From an uncultured Lachnospiraceae bacterium (GTDB lineage Bacteria; Bacillota; Clostridia; Lachnospirales; Lachnospiraceae), in contig CALWLM010000067.1 in assembly GCA_944381515.1 (NCBI GenBank), positions 1 through 52,174 on the forward strand: a stretch of DNA of 52,174 nt, given 5' to 3'. Both the position numbers and the translations under genes were made by a program. Each line of letters opens with the position of its first letter. The first letter of the stretch is position 1. The notes under the pieces were generated by a model, which saw nothing but the letters and a program-made list of their open reading frames with translations, made no database searches and was not told the DNA's origin. This document shows positions 6,559 to 15,954 of the stretch, one piece after another.

Positions 6559-8712
6559 ATGGCAGTCAGAATTGGAATCGATGTGGGAGGAACATTCACC
6601 GATGCGGTGGCCATCGATAACGATACCTATGAGCTCATTGGCTCGGTCAAGACACCCACGACTCATACCGCCGCGGAAGGTGTGGCGGCAGGTATCGTTC
6701 AGGTGCTGCACAAGGTGATGGAGCAGTGTAACATTGCGCCGGAGGATGTGGTCTTTATCGCCCATGGTACTACCCAGGCTACCAACGCTCTGCTGGAGGG
6801 CGATGTGGCGCAGGTGGGCGTTATCACCTTGGGTAAGGGCCTCCAGGGAGCCAAGAGCAAAGGAGATACGACCATGGGCAACATCGAACTTGCCGAGGGC
6901 AAGTATCTGGTATCCAAAAACGCCTATGTGGACACTGGAAATATGGAGCGGTTGGATGAGGCGATCCGTCAGGCTCTCCATTCATTAAAGGAAGAGGACT
7001 GCACCAGCTTTGTTGCGGCGGAGGCCTTCAGCGTGGATGATCCGGCCAACGAGAACCGGACGGTGGAGATCTGCGGTGAAGAAAATGTACCTGCTACGGC
7101 TACCAACGATATCTCCAAGCTCTACGGCCTGAAGATCCGTACCAGAACTGCTGTGGTGAATGCCAGCATTATGCCCAAGATGCTGGAGGCGGCTACGATG
7201 ACCGACCAGAGCATCAAGGCGGCCGGCATTGAAAGTCCTCTGATGGTAATGCGCTGCGACGGAGGCGTTATGACGGTGGATGAGGTGCGTCACCGCCCGA
7301 TTCTTACGATTCTTTCCGGTCCTGCGGCCGGCGTAGCCGGAGCGCTGATGTATGAAAAGCTGACCGACGGCATTTTCTTTGAGGTAGGAGGCACCTCCAC
7401 CGATATTTCCTGTGTCAAGGATGGCAAGGTTATGATCCAGTATGCTGAGGTAGGCGGACACAAGACCTATTTAAACAGTCTGGATGTGCGCACCGTCGGT
7501 ATCGGCGGCGGCAGTATGGTGCAGATAAAGGATGGAAAGGCTGTGGAGACCGGCCCTAGAAGCGCCCATATCGCAGGCCTTGACTATGAGGTTTATACCG
7601 ATCCGGAGAAGATTGTAAATCCCCGGCTGGTAACGGTTCGTCCCACGCCTACTGATCCGGAGTACGCCTGCATTGAGTGCGACGGCGGTATCAAGGTGGC
7701 TCTGACCATGGCCGGAGCAGCCAATCTGGCCGGATATGTGCGTCCGGAGGATTACGCTTACGGAAATGTGGAGGCGGCCAAGAAGGCCTGGAAGCCTCTG
7801 GCGGACAATATGAGCTGCACCGTGGAGGAGGCTGCCCGCAAGGTTATGGCCTTTGCCGCGGCCAAGAACAGCAAGGTAGCTTCTCAGCTGATGAAAGATT
7901 ATCATATGGACCCTGCGCAGACCATCTTTGTGGGAGGCGGCGGCGGAGCGGCCAGCGTTGTGCCCCATCTGGCGGAGACCATGGGACATAAGCACCGGAT
8001 TGCAAAGAACGCGCCGGTCATCTCCACAATCGGCGTGGCTTTGGCCATGGTTCGCGATATGGTGGAGCGCAGCGTCACCAATCCTACCCAGGAGGATATT
8101 ATCAGCGTACGCCGCGAGGCAGAGCTTAAGGCCATCCAAAACGGCGCCGCGCCGGGCACCGTGGAGGTCAGCGTGGAGGTGGATACCCAGAGAAACGTGG
8201 TGCGGGCCATCGCTGTGGGAGCTACGGAGCTGCGCAGCAAGAACCGCCTGCAAAAGAAGCTGGAGAAGGATGAGCTTCTGGAGATTGTGGCGGAGAATCT
8301 GGACGCGCCCAAGGGAGAGCTTTCCATCACGGCGGAGAACGGCCCCATGTATGCCGTGCAGTATGAGAAAAAACAGAAAAAGCTCTTTGGCCTGATGAGC
8401 AAGGTAACCCATCCTCTGCGTCTCATCGACGAGGAGGGAGTAATCCGCCTGCAGAAGAACAACGCCTTAGTCAGACAGACTACCGTGGGCGGCTGGGTCA
8501 AGGATCTTGATTATATCCTGGAGGAGCTGACCGAGTACAACGACGGCGGAACCAACCTGCCCAATGTCTATGTGATTCTGGGAAAGAGAATTGTAGATCT
8601 GTCTGGTATGACAAGTCCTGAGCAGATCACCAGTCTGGGCAATGTGGAACTGGCTGGCTGCGGCCAGGACGAACCTTTGATCCTGGCGGCCACCAAGCGC
8701 GTGGACGCCTGA
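6559..8712 (+). CDS. Hydantoinase/oxoprolinase family protein (HyuA type)
   Basis: A 717-residue cytosolic enzyme of the ASKHA-fold hydantoinase A/5-oxoprolinase family, which uses ATP to open a cyclic amide or, in relatives, to carboxylate a ketone. DVGGTFTD (8-15) is the N-terminal phosphate loop. HGTTQATNALLEG, the LSGPAAGVAGA segment and FEVGGTSTDIS are the classic family motifs, with GIGGGSM and FVGGGGGAASVVPHLA further on. The length matches HyuA, but no HyuB partner gene is nearby, and the last 200 residues (PGTVEVSVEVDTQRN...) look like a separate C-terminal domain. GAGGGAGG precedes the start; 11 bases separate it from the next gene. Actual substrate unknown. Confidence 0.85.
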   Translation: MAVRIGIDVGGTFTDAVAIDNDTYELIGSVKTPTTHTAAEGVAAGIVQVLHKVMEQCNIAPEDVVFIAHGTTQATNALLEGDVAQVGVITLGKGLQGAKSKGDTTMGNIELAEGKYLVSKNAYVDTGNMERLDEAIRQALHSLKEEDCTSFVAAEAFSVDDPANENRTVEICGEENVPATATNDISKLYGLKIRTRTAVVNASIMPKMLEAATMTDQSIKAAGIESPLMVMRCDGGVMTVDEVRHRPILTILSGPAAGVAGALMYEKLTDGIFFEVGGTSTDISCVKDGKVMIQYAEVGGHKTYLNSLDVRTVGIGGGSMVQIKDGKAVETGPRSAHIAGLDYEVYTDPEKIVNPRLVTVRPTPTDPEYACIECDGGIKVALTMAGAANLAGYVRPEDYAYGNVEAAKKAWKPLADNMSCTVEEAARKVMAFAAAKNSKVASQLMKDYHMDPAQTIFVGGGGGAASVVPHLAETMGHKHRIAKNAPVISTIGVALAMVRDMVERSVTNPTQEDIISVRREAELKAIQNGAAPGTVEVSVEVDTQRNVVRAIAVGATELRSKNRLQKKLEKDELLEIVAENLDAPKGELSITAENGPMYAVQYEKKQKKLFGLMSKVTHPLRLIDEEGVIRLQKNNALVRQTTVGGWVKDLDYILEELTEYNDGGTNLPNVYVILGKRIVDLSGMTSPEQITSLGNVELAGCGQDEPLILAATKRVDA

Positions 8713-8723
8713 CGGGAGGCAGC

Positions 8724-9299
8724 ATGGCAGATTTCACCTTTCCTTTTCCGGGACGCGAGCTGGCGGATCAGGAGCTGTCCTACGATCTTTGCTATAAAAG
8801 GATACCGCAAGAAGACCGGAGCGCCATTGTGGAGCGGGCCTGGCAGAAGGGCTGCCGGGCCGCCCGCCGGACCTATGAAAAATTCGGGGGCAGTACAGAT
8901 TTTAAACGGATCATAAGGGAAAGCGGCCTGGAGCTGATCGAGAAGGATATCGATTATGTGTCGGGCGGGCAGCGTTATTTCAGCGATTATGTATCGGGAC
9001 AGAAGACCGTTACCCTGTATCTGGGGTCGGTGCGGCTGTGGGCCCAGAGCAATTCGCTGGATCTGCCCACCGCAGAGAACCTGATTTTGAGTCACGAATA
9101 TTTTCACTTTCTGGAGATGAACGGACTGGGACAGACCTCAAAGGAGTACCAGGTACCGATGTTAAAGCTGGGAGCGGTGAAAATCGGCCGGACCGGCATA
9201 CATGCCCTGTCGGAGATTGGGGCGCACGCCTTTGCGCGCACCTATTATGAGCTGGCAGGGGGAGAGGAGTCAAAAGATGGAGAACAGACTGAGTTATGA
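8724..9299 (+). CDS. Zincin-like HExxH protein, function unknown
   Basis: A 191-residue protein without signal peptide or membrane segment. HEYFH (124-128) is an HExxH zinc-metallopeptidase motif, followed about 36 residues later by SEIGAHAFA, where E164 could be the third zinc ligand, as in gluzincins. The N-terminal part (RAWQKGCRAARRTYEKFGGSTDFKRIIRESGLELIE) resembles the helical lead-in of small ImmA/IrrE-like domains. It sits tightly between hyuA (11 bases) and the FAD oxidoreductase gene (23-base overlap), so it belongs to the same operon. It may act on a small peptide or amide, or be non-peptidolytic. Start supported by GGGAGG before ATG. Confidence 0.6.
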   Translation: MADFTFPFPGRELADQELSYDLCYKRIPQEDRSAIVERAWQKGCRAARRTYEKFGGSTDFKRIIRESGLELIEKDIDYVSGGQRYFSDYVSGQKTVTLYLGSVRLWAQSNSLDLPTAENLILSHEYFHFLEMNGLGQTSKEYQVPMLKLGAVKIGRTGIHALSEIGAHAFARTYYELAGGEESKDGEQTEL

Positions 9300-10641
9300 T
9301 GTAATCGTGATCGGCGGCGGTCCGGCGGGGACCGTGGCAGCTATAGCCGCAGCCCGGGAGGGGGCGAGCGTCCTGTTGGTGGAGCAAAACGGCTATTTGG
9401 GCGGAATGCTGACTATGGCAGGCACCGGCCCTCAGATGACCTTCCATGCGGGGGATACCCAGGTGGTCCGGGGAATCGCTCAGGAGATTGTGGAGCGGCT
9501 TCAGGCCATCGGCATGTCGCCGGGCCATATGGAGGATTTTGTGGGCTATGCCAGCAGCGTGACTCCCTTTGACGCGGAGGGGATGAAGCTGGTGCTGGAA
9601 ACCATGGCCCGGGAGGCCGGCGTACAGCTTCTGTATCACACGGTGTACACCGGCTGCGAGAAGGAGGGGGACGAGATCCGTTTGGTTCGTCTCTACTCAA
9701 AGAACGGTTTCTTTGAGGCGCAGGCCAAGGTCTTTATCGACTGCAGCGCCGACGCAGACTTAGCCACCCATGCCGGCGTTACCTCGGTTTACGGACGGGA
9801 GAGCGATCATCTGGCCCAGCCTATGACCATGAATATCAAGGTGGCCGGTGTGGATCGGGAAAAAATGATTGCTTTTGTCAAAGGCAACCGAGACGATATG
9901 CTGCACACAATTCCCTTTGACCGTCTGGAGGAACTGCCCCGGGCGGGAATCCAGGGAGCCTATTCCCGCATTAAACTGGCCAAGGAACGGGGCGAATTCG
10001 ATGTGGACCGGGATATGGTGCTGTGTTTTGAGACCAATACGCCGGGGGAGTGTATTTTGAATATGTCCCGGATCATCCGCCGTTCGGCGGTGGACCCCTT
10101 TGATCTGACCGAGGCGGAGGTAGAGGGACGCAGACAGGCTCATCAGATTGTGGCGTTTATGCGCAAATACATTCCTGGTTTTGAAAACTGCCGTATTATC
10201 CAGACCGGCCCGCACATTGGCATTCGAGAGAGCCGCAAGATTGACGGCAAATATAAGCTGACGGCGGAGGATCTTCTGTCCAACCGTATGTTCCCTGACG
10301 CCATTGCCATGGGCGGTTATCCCATCGATGTTCATTCGCCGGACGGGGCCGAGACCAATCACCGCTATCTGAAGCCGGGGAGCTGGTACTCCATTCCTTA
10401 CGGCTGCCTGGTGACGGAGAAGGTACCCAATCTTCTGGTGGCCGGGCGGTGCATCAGCGCCACCCATGAGGCCTGCGCCGCCGTCCGCGTGACGCCCATC
10501 GTCATGGCGGCAGCCCAGGGAGCCGGCACGGCGGCAGCTCAGAGCGTGAAAACCGGTCAGCCGGCGGCAGCTCTGGATACCGATATGCTTCGCCGGACTC
10601 TGCGGGAGAGAGATGTATTCCTGGAGGAATATCAGGGTTAA
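9277..10641 (+). CDS. FAD-dependent oxidoreductase
   Basis: A 454-residue cytosolic flavoprotein. The N-terminal Rossmann motif DVIVIGGGPAGTVAAIAAAREGASVLLVEQ binds FAD; YLGGMLTMAG follows as in the FAD_oxidored (PF12831) group; the C-terminal segment VPNLLVAGRCISATHEACAAVRVTPIVMAAAQGAGTAAA completes the flavin site. The start at 9277 is chosen because GGGGGAGAGGAG lies just upstream and the protein begins directly before the FAD motif; an upstream ATG at 9202 would add 25 residues with no family match. It overlaps the zincin gene by 23 bases and is the last gene before a terminator. Likely oxidises or reduces the operon's substrate; that substrate is unknown. Confidence 0.85.
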   Translation: MENRLSYDVIVIGGGPAGTVAAIAAAREGASVLLVEQNGYLGGMLTMAGTGPQMTFHAGDTQVVRGIAQEIVERLQAIGMSPGHMEDFVGYASSVTPFDAEGMKLVLETMAREAGVQLLYHTVYTGCEKEGDEIRLVRLYSKNGFFEAQAKVFIDCSADADLATHAGVTSVYGRESDHLAQPMTMNIKVAGVDREKMIAFVKGNRDDMLHTIPFDRLEELPRAGIQGAYSRIKLAKERGEFDVDRDMVLCFETNTPGECILNMSRIIRRSAVDPFDLTEAEVEGRRQAHQIVAFMRKYIPGFENCRIIQTGPHIGIRESRKIDGKYKLTAEDLLSNRMFPDAIAMGGYPIDVHSPDGAETNHRYLKPGSWYSIPYGCLVTEKVPNLLVAGRCISATHEACAAVRVTPIVMAAAQGAGTAAAQSVKTGQPAAALDTDMLRRTLRERDVFLEEYQG

Positions 10642-10662
10642 GCGATAATGAAATAGGATCCG

Positions 10663-10695
10663 AAAGGGGCGTCTGGCAGCGGGCGCTCCTTTTTG
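10663..10695 (+). terminator. Rho-independent terminator after the HyuA operon
   Basis: AAAGGGGCGTC (from 10663) pairs with GGGCGCTCCTTT (10681-10692) including two G-U pairs, and the 3' arm runs into TTTTT (10690-10694). It lies 21 bases after the FAD oxidoreductase stop. Confidence 0.75.
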
Positions 10696-10728
10696 GCAAC
10701 GCCCTGTCGGTCAATCGAAAAAAGATCA

Positions 10729-10757
10729 TTGTTTGAATGCTCATTTCGTGATAAAGT
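10729..10757 (+). promoter_or_regulatory. Promoter for relQ
   Basis: TTGTTT (10729-10734), a 17-base spacer and TAAAGT (10752-10757) lie about 55 bases before the relQ start. Both boxes are imperfect; position after a terminator supports it. Confidence 0.45.
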
Positions 10758-10812
10758 GTTCATAGCAGTCAAATTTTTTTGCAGACAGCAATGACGAAAA
10801 GGAGTATTTGCC

Positions 10813-11544
10813 ATGGCAATTAAGATACCGATGTTCAACGATTCAGCGAAGGAAGAGGTTAAGGGCAAGCTGCTGCGGGAGCTGGTCAGCGAGGAGTTTT
10901 TGGAAATGGCACGGGATAATACGCGGCCCTGGCGGCAGCTGATGTCCTATTACCGCTGCGCCATGATGGAGGTGGAAACCAAATTCCGGGTGCTCAACGA
11001 ACAGTTTTCCCTGCAGTACGACCGCAATCCCATTGAGACCATCAAGACCAGGCTCAAGTCCATGGACAGTATTGTTGGCAAGATGAAGAGCAAGGGCCTG
11101 CCCCTTACCCTTGCTGCTTTGGAGGAAAATATTTTTGACGTGGCGGGCATACGGATTATCTGCTCCTTTCCCGAGGACATCTATATGCTGGCGGACTGCC
11201 TGCTCAATCAGGACGATATTACTCTGATCGAGCGCAAGGATTATATTCAGAATCCCAAGAACAGCGGTTACCGGAGCCTTCATCTGATTGTGGACGTGCC
11301 GATTTTTTTGGAGAATGAGAAAAGGCTGATGAAGGTGGAGGTGCAGTTTCGCACCATAGCCATGGATTTTTGGGCCAGCCTGGAGCACAAGCTGCGCTAT
11401 AAAAAGGATATCCCTGAGCAGATCGCCGATGAGCTGGCGGCGGAAATGTATGAGTGTGCCCAGATCAGCGCCAGGCTGGATCAGCGGATGGAAGCGGTGC
11501 GGGGCCGTATTGAGAGAGAAACGCGGGAAAAATATGGAGAATAA
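10813..11544 (+). CDS. relQ: Small alarmone synthetase (GTP pyrophosphokinase, RelQ/YjbM type)
   Basis: A 243-residue cytosolic enzyme that transfers pyrophosphate from ATP to GTP or GDP to make (p)ppGpp. It holds only the RelA/SpoT synthetase fold: KSMDSIVGKM, DVAGIRIICSF, the GYRSLH loop and KVEVQFRTIAMDFWASLEHKLRYK are synthetase motifs. There is no HD hydrolase domain and no TGS/ACT regulatory region, which defines the small synthetases; length fits RelQ (about 210-260). A C-terminal helix may make the tetramer. AAAGGAG precedes the start. It is followed by an ROK sugar kinase gene after 55 bases, probably co-transcribed. Confidence 0.9.
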   Translation: MAIKIPMFNDSAKEEVKGKLLRELVSEEFLEMARDNTRPWRQLMSYYRCAMMEVETKFRVLNEQFSLQYDRNPIETIKTRLKSMDSIVGKMKSKGLPLTLAALEENIFDVAGIRIICSFPEDIYMLADCLLNQDDITLIERKDYIQNPKNSGYRSLHLIVDVPIFLENEKRLMKVEVQFRTIAMDFWASLEHKLRYKKDIPEQIADELAAEMYECAQISARLDQRMEAVRGRIERETREKYGE

Positions 11545-11599
11545 TGAATATTATGAAGCCGGCTGCCCCTCAGCCGGAGGAGAAGGAGGTATTTGTCTT

Positions 11600-12478
11600 A
11601 TGCGAGTAGGAGCATTGGAGGCCGGCGGGACCAAGATGGTCTGCGCCATAGTAGAGGCAGAGGGACAGCAGTGGAATATCCTGGAGAAGGTGTCGATTCC
11701 CACCACAACGCCGGAGGAAACCCTGCCCCGGCTTGCGGATTTCTTTCGGAACAAGGGGATTCAGGCTCTGGGAATAGCCTGTTTTGGTCCGGTGGATCTG
11801 CATCGGGATTCCCCCACCTATGGATATATTACCACTACGCCCAAGCCCGGCTGGACCTGGTGCGATGTGGCAGGTTTCTTTGGCCGGGAACTGGGAGTAC
11901 CCATCGGCTTTGACACAGACGTCAACGGCTCTTTGCTGGGAGAGGCTACCTTTGGTTGTGCCAGAGGGCTGGAAAACAGCATTTACATTACCATCGGCAC
12001 CGGTATCGGGGCCGGCATTATGAGCAACGGCCGGCTGCTCCATGGCATGCTGCACCCGGAGGCCGGTCATCTGACCCTGAAAAGAGGGGTCGGCGACGAG
12101 GACTTTGCCTGCGTCTGCCCGTATCATGACAGCTGTTTTGAGGGACTGGCCGCCGGACCTTCCATCGAGAAGCGCTATGGCAAGCCTGGGGCGGAGCTTA
12201 CGGAGCGCACGGAGGTGTGGGAGCTGGAGGCCTATTATATTGCGCAGGCCCTGCTGGCCTATATCATGATTCTTTCGCCGGAGAAAATCATTCTGGGCGG
12301 CGGGGTGATGCACCAGGAGAGTCTATTCCCGCTGATCCGCAAAGAGGTGCGCCGACAGCTGGGAGGCTACTTAAACACGAAGGAGCTGGAACATATGGAC
12401 GAGTATATCGTTCCGGCCAGTCTGGGAGACGACCAGGGAATTCTGGGAGCCTGCTGTCTGGCCATGGAGGTGTGCTGA
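11600..12478 (+). CDS. scrK: ROK-family fructokinase
   Basis: A 292-residue cytosolic sugar kinase that phosphorylates fructose at C6 using ATP. EAGGTK (7-12) is the phosphate loop, FDTDVNGSLLGE carries the catalytic Asp, and ITIGTGIGAGI is the second ATP motif. The zinc site is HPEAGH followed by CVCPYHDSCFEG, the Cys/His arrangement of ROK fructokinases (ScrK/GmuE) rather than of glucokinases. The start at 11600 is supported by AGAAGGAGGT nine bases upstream and by direct entry into the kinase fold. Its stop overlaps the addB start (TGATG), so this sugar kinase is translationally coupled to a DNA-repair gene. Confidence 0.85.
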   Translation: MRVGALEAGGTKMVCAIVEAEGQQWNILEKVSIPTTTPEETLPRLADFFRNKGIQALGIACFGPVDLHRDSPTYGYITTTPKPGWTWCDVAGFFGRELGVPIGFDTDVNGSLLGEATFGCARGLENSIYITIGTGIGAGIMSNGRLLHGMLHPEAGHLTLKRGVGDEDFACVCPYHDSCFEGLAAGPSIEKRYGKPGAELTERTEVWELEAYYIAQALLAYIMILSPEKIILGGGVMHQESLFPLIRKEVRRQLGGYLNTKELEHMDEYIVPASLGDDQGILGACCLAMEVC

Positions 12479-15400
12479 TGGGGCTTACTCTTCTTCTTGG
12501 TCCTGCCGGCTCCGGCAAGACCACCTATCTTTATAGAGAGCTGTTGAAAAAGGCGGAACATAGTTCCGCCTTTCGGGCTATGGTCATTGTGCCGGAGCAG
12601 TTTACGATGCAGACCCAGAGGGATCTGGTGGAGCTTCACCAAAGACACAGCTTTACCAATATCGATATTCTGAGCTTCGACCGGCTGGCCTACCGCGTTT
12701 TGGAGGAGCAGGGTGGGAAGGGACTGACTGTGCTCGATGATATGGGAAAGCTTCTGGTTCTTCGCCGGGCGGCGGCAAGGAGCCGGGACGAGCTTTCTTA
12801 TTTTGGCAGAAACCTGGACAAGGCCGGTTTTATCGGGCGGGTCAAATCCATGCTCAGCGAGCTCTATCAGTACCGGATCGATGCCGAGGAGCTGAAAAAG
12901 CTGGTGGAAGAGACGAAGGACGAGCCGCTGCTCAGCCGCAAGCTTCGGGAGATTCTCACAATTTACACAGCCTTTGACGAGAGCATGCGGGAGGATACGA
13001 TCCCCTCGGAAAAGCTTTTGGATGTGCTTTGCCGTCTGATCCCTAAGTCAGAGCGGGTGAAGGGCAGCGTGGTATTCTGCGACGGCTTTGCCGGCTTTAC
13101 GCCGGTGCAGTTTTCCGTGCTGGAGGCGTTGATGGGGCAGGCGCGGGAGGTGATCGTGACGGTCACGGTAGATGGAGAGCTCACCCATCCGGAGAACTCC
13201 AAAGAGAGGACGCCCTTTGAGAAGGCGCGGTTTGCCTCGGACCGGCAGCTTTTTGAGCAGAGCCTGACCACGGTGCGCATTCTGTGCGGCCTGGCCGAGG
13301 GTCAGGGTGTGCCGGTGCGCAAAATCGAGGATTTCACCCCCGGCCGCCGTTACGGCGGGCGGGGCGCTTTGGCTGCGCTGGAGCGGCAGTTTCTGCGCTG
13401 CCCGGTGGAGCCTTTTGCGACGGAAGAGGAAGAGAATGCAATACACCTGTGGGAGGTAAAGGACCGCAGGGAGGAAATCCAGGCGGTGGCCCGGGAGATC
13501 TTTCGCCTGGTACGGGAGGAGGGCTGCCGCTACCGGGAAATTGCCCTGGTGGGGGGAGATGCGGCCGGCTATGAGCCGGTGATCCGCCAGGTTTTTGACC
13601 GGGCCGGAATTCCCTTTTTCATCGACGCCAAGGGAGATATGATGGGGCATCCTCTGGTGGCCTTTCTGCGGGGGGCTTTGGAGGCGGTGGAGAAGGATTA
13701 TTCTTATGACACGCTGTTTGCCTGTCTGAAGAGCGGTCTGGGTCCTCTGACGGGAGAGGATCTCTATGAGCTGGAAAATTATGCTTTGGCTGTAGGGCTT
13801 CGCGGCCGGAAGGCATGGAGCGGACCGTGGGAGGCGGGGCCCGGCAGGGAAGAGTGGGATATGGAAAGGATGGAGGGGCTGCGCCTGACGGTTATGGAGC
13901 CTCTTCTTGCCTTTGAGAAGGTGTTAAAGGCTCCGGAGAGCACGGTGCAGGATTATGCGGCGGCTACGGTGACCCTGATGCAGAGCCAGCATATTGAGCA
14001 GAAGTTAAAGACCATGGCCATGGAGCTTAGGGCTTCCGGCGAGACCACTCTGTCCCAGGAATACGAACAGTCCTACGACAAGGCCTTGGCTCTTTTGGAC
14101 CGGGTGGTAGAGCTGTTTGGAGACGGCAGAATCTCTCTGCGGGAATGGAGAGAGATCCTGGACACCGGCTTTTCGGAGATCCGGGTAGGCGTGATTCCCG
14201 CCTGTGCCGACTGGGTGGTGGTGGGCGACATGCGCCGGACCAGACTCAAAGATCCCAAGGTGGTTTTTTTCATCGGGGCCAACGATGGGATTGTTCCGCG
14301 GGCAGGGGAGAGCGGCAGCCTTTTGTCGGATATGGACCGGCGCAGCCTGGAAAAACGCGGCGTACATCTGGCGCCTACCAGACAGGAGGCCGGTTTTACC
14401 GAGCGCTTTTATCTGTATCTGACTCTGGCCAGGCCTTCGGAACGGCTCTATATCTCCTGGTGCCGTCAGAGCGCCGACGGAGGTTCTTTAAATCCCTCTT
14501 ATCTGGTGGGGGAGATTCAGGAGATTTTCCCTGCGCTGCCAGTGAACCGGCCCGATGAAGAGGAAAGTCTGGTGGCAAGGATCGTTAATGCAGGAACGGC
14601 TAAGGAGGCTCTGCTGCGCGGTCTGCCCCGGTACCGGGACGGCGAGGAGCAGCCGGAGTGGGAGGAGCTTTATCGTCTTTTTGCTGAGGACCCGGCAAAC
14701 GAGGCGGATCAAAAGAGACTGCTGGACGCGGCCTACTACGTCTACCGGGAGGAGTCCATCGGTCCGGCGGTGGCCAGGGCTCTCTATGGCGATGTGCTGG
14801 GAGGGAGCGTTACGAGGCTGGAGCAGTATGCTGCCTGTGCCTACGCTCAGTTTCTCTCCTTTGGCCTGGGGCTTAAGGAGAGAAGGCTGCACCGCTTTGC
14901 TCCGGCAGATATGGGCACGCTGTTTCATGAGGTGCTGCGCCGTTTCTTTGCCAAGGTCTATGGTTCGTCCGGAGAGCTGCCGGCAGATGAGAAACGCAGA
15001 CAAATGGTCCGGGACTGTTTAAAGGAGGCCGTGGAGGACGGAGCGGGCCGGGGCCTAAAGGACAGCGCCCGGGGCGAATATCTTCTGGAGAGGGTGGAAC
15101 GCATTGCGGACCGAACTCTCTGGGCCCTGTGCGAGCAGCTTAAAAGAGGAGATTTTAAACCGGAGGAGGTAGAGGTGGACTTTGACGGCAGGGACAGTCA
15201 GGCCATGAATCTGGTACTGGGAGAGGATGCGTTAATGCGTCTCTACGGCCGGATTGACCGGGTGGATACCTGCGACGCCGGCGACGAGGTCTATGTGAAG
15301 GTCATTGATTATAAAACCGGTTCCACCTCCCTGGACCTGACCGGTATCTATTACGGCACCAGCCTGCAGCTGGTGGTTTATCTGGATGCGGCCATGGAGC

Positions 15401-15954
15401 GGGAGGAAAAGAAAAACCGGGGAAAGAAAGTGATTCCGGCCGGGATTCTCTATTATAACATCCGCGATCCCTTTATTTCGGTGGAGCCGGGACAGGAGCC
15501 GGATGAGAAGGAGATAGAGGAGGAGCTTTTGAGCGAGCTTCGGATGAACGGCATTGTAAACCGGGACCGGAAGATCTACAGCCGGATGGATCACCTGGTG
15601 GGAACCGGGGCGGCCCCGGTGATACCGGTAGTGGAAAAGGACGGTCAGCCGGTGGAAAAACGGTCTTCTCTGGCCGATACGGGACAGTTTGACCTGCTTA
15701 AGAGAGCGGTGCGGGAGAGGATGCGCCGCTTTGGCCGCGAGATCATGGACGGAAGGCTGACGGTGGACCCCTATATCCAGGGAGGGAGGACCAGCTGCGA
15801 TTACTGCCGCTTTGGGGCGGTCTGCGGCTTTGACCGCAAGACGCCGGGCTTCGGCTACCGCAGACTGCGGGAGATAACGGCTCCTGAACTGTGGGAGCAG
15901 TTAAAGGAGGAAGAGGCAGCAAAGGAGAAAGAAGCGGAAGGGAGGGATAGCTGA
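12478..15954 (+). CDS. addB: ATP-dependent helicase/deoxyribonuclease subunit B (AddB)
   Basis: A 1158-residue subunit of the AddAB helicase-nuclease that resects double-strand DNA ends for RecA-dependent repair and recognises Chi. GPAGSGKT (8-15) is the Walker A box. The C-terminal RecB-type nuclease includes VIDYKTGS. Cys787, Cys1107, Cys1110 and Cys1116 reproduce the 320/3/6 spacing of the iron-sulfur cluster ligands in Bacillus subtilis AddB. The size fits Firmicutes AddB. The start at 12478 overlaps the fructokinase stop and begins directly with the ATPase strand; upstream in-frame codons lie inside that gene. The stop overlaps the addA ATG. Confidence 0.95.
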   Translation: MGLTLLLGPAGSGKTTYLYRELLKKAEHSSAFRAMVIVPEQFTMQTQRDLVELHQRHSFTNIDILSFDRLAYRVLEEQGGKGLTVLDDMGKLLVLRRAAARSRDELSYFGRNLDKAGFIGRVKSMLSELYQYRIDAEELKKLVEETKDEPLLSRKLREILTIYTAFDESMREDTIPSEKLLDVLCRLIPKSERVKGSVVFCDGFAGFTPVQFSVLEALMGQAREVIVTVTVDGELTHPENSKERTPFEKARFASDRQLFEQSLTTVRILCGLAEGQGVPVRKIEDFTPGRRYGGRGALAALERQFLRCPVEPFATEEEENAIHLWEVKDRREEIQAVAREIFRLVREEGCRYREIALVGGDAAGYEPVIRQVFDRAGIPFFIDAKGDMMGHPLVAFLRGALEAVEKDYSYDTLFACLKSGLGPLTGEDLYELENYALAVGLRGRKAWSGPWEAGPGREEWDMERMEGLRLTVMEPLLAFEKVLKAPESTVQDYAAATVTLMQSQHIEQKLKTMAMELRASGETTLSQEYEQSYDKALALLDRVVELFGDGRISLREWREILDTGFSEIRVGVIPACADWVVVGDMRRTRLKDPKVVFFIGANDGIVPRAGESGSLLSDMDRRSLEKRGVHLAPTRQEAGFTERFYLYLTLARPSERLYISWCRQSADGGSLNPSYLVGEIQEIFPALPVNRPDEEESLVARIVNAGTAKEALLRGLPRYRDGEEQPEWEELYRLFAEDPANEADQKRLLDAAYYVYREESIGPAVARALYGDVLGGSVTRLEQYAACAYAQFLSFGLGLKERRLHRFAPADMGTLFHEVLRRFFAKVYGSSGELPADEKRRQMVRDCLKEAVEDGAGRGLKDSARGEYLLERVERIADRTLWALCEQLKRGDFKPEEVEVDFDGRDSQAMNLVLGEDALMRLYGRIDRVDTCDAGDEVYVKVIDYKTGSTSLDLTGIYYGTSLQLVVYLDAAMEREEKKNRGKKVIPAGILYYNIRDPFISVEPGQEPDEKEIEEELLSELRMNGIVNRDRKIYSRMDHLVGTGAAPVIPVVEKDGQPVEKRSSLADTGQFDLLKRAVRERMRRFGREIMDGRLTVDPYIQGGRTSCDYCRFGAVCGFDRKTPGFGYRRLREITAPELWEQLKEEEAAKEKEAEGRDS

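Noticed and set aside
12217-12477. N-terminal extension of AddB by 87 residues
   Set aside because: It lies entirely in another frame of the fructokinase gene; AddB begins at the ATP-binding strand at 12478.
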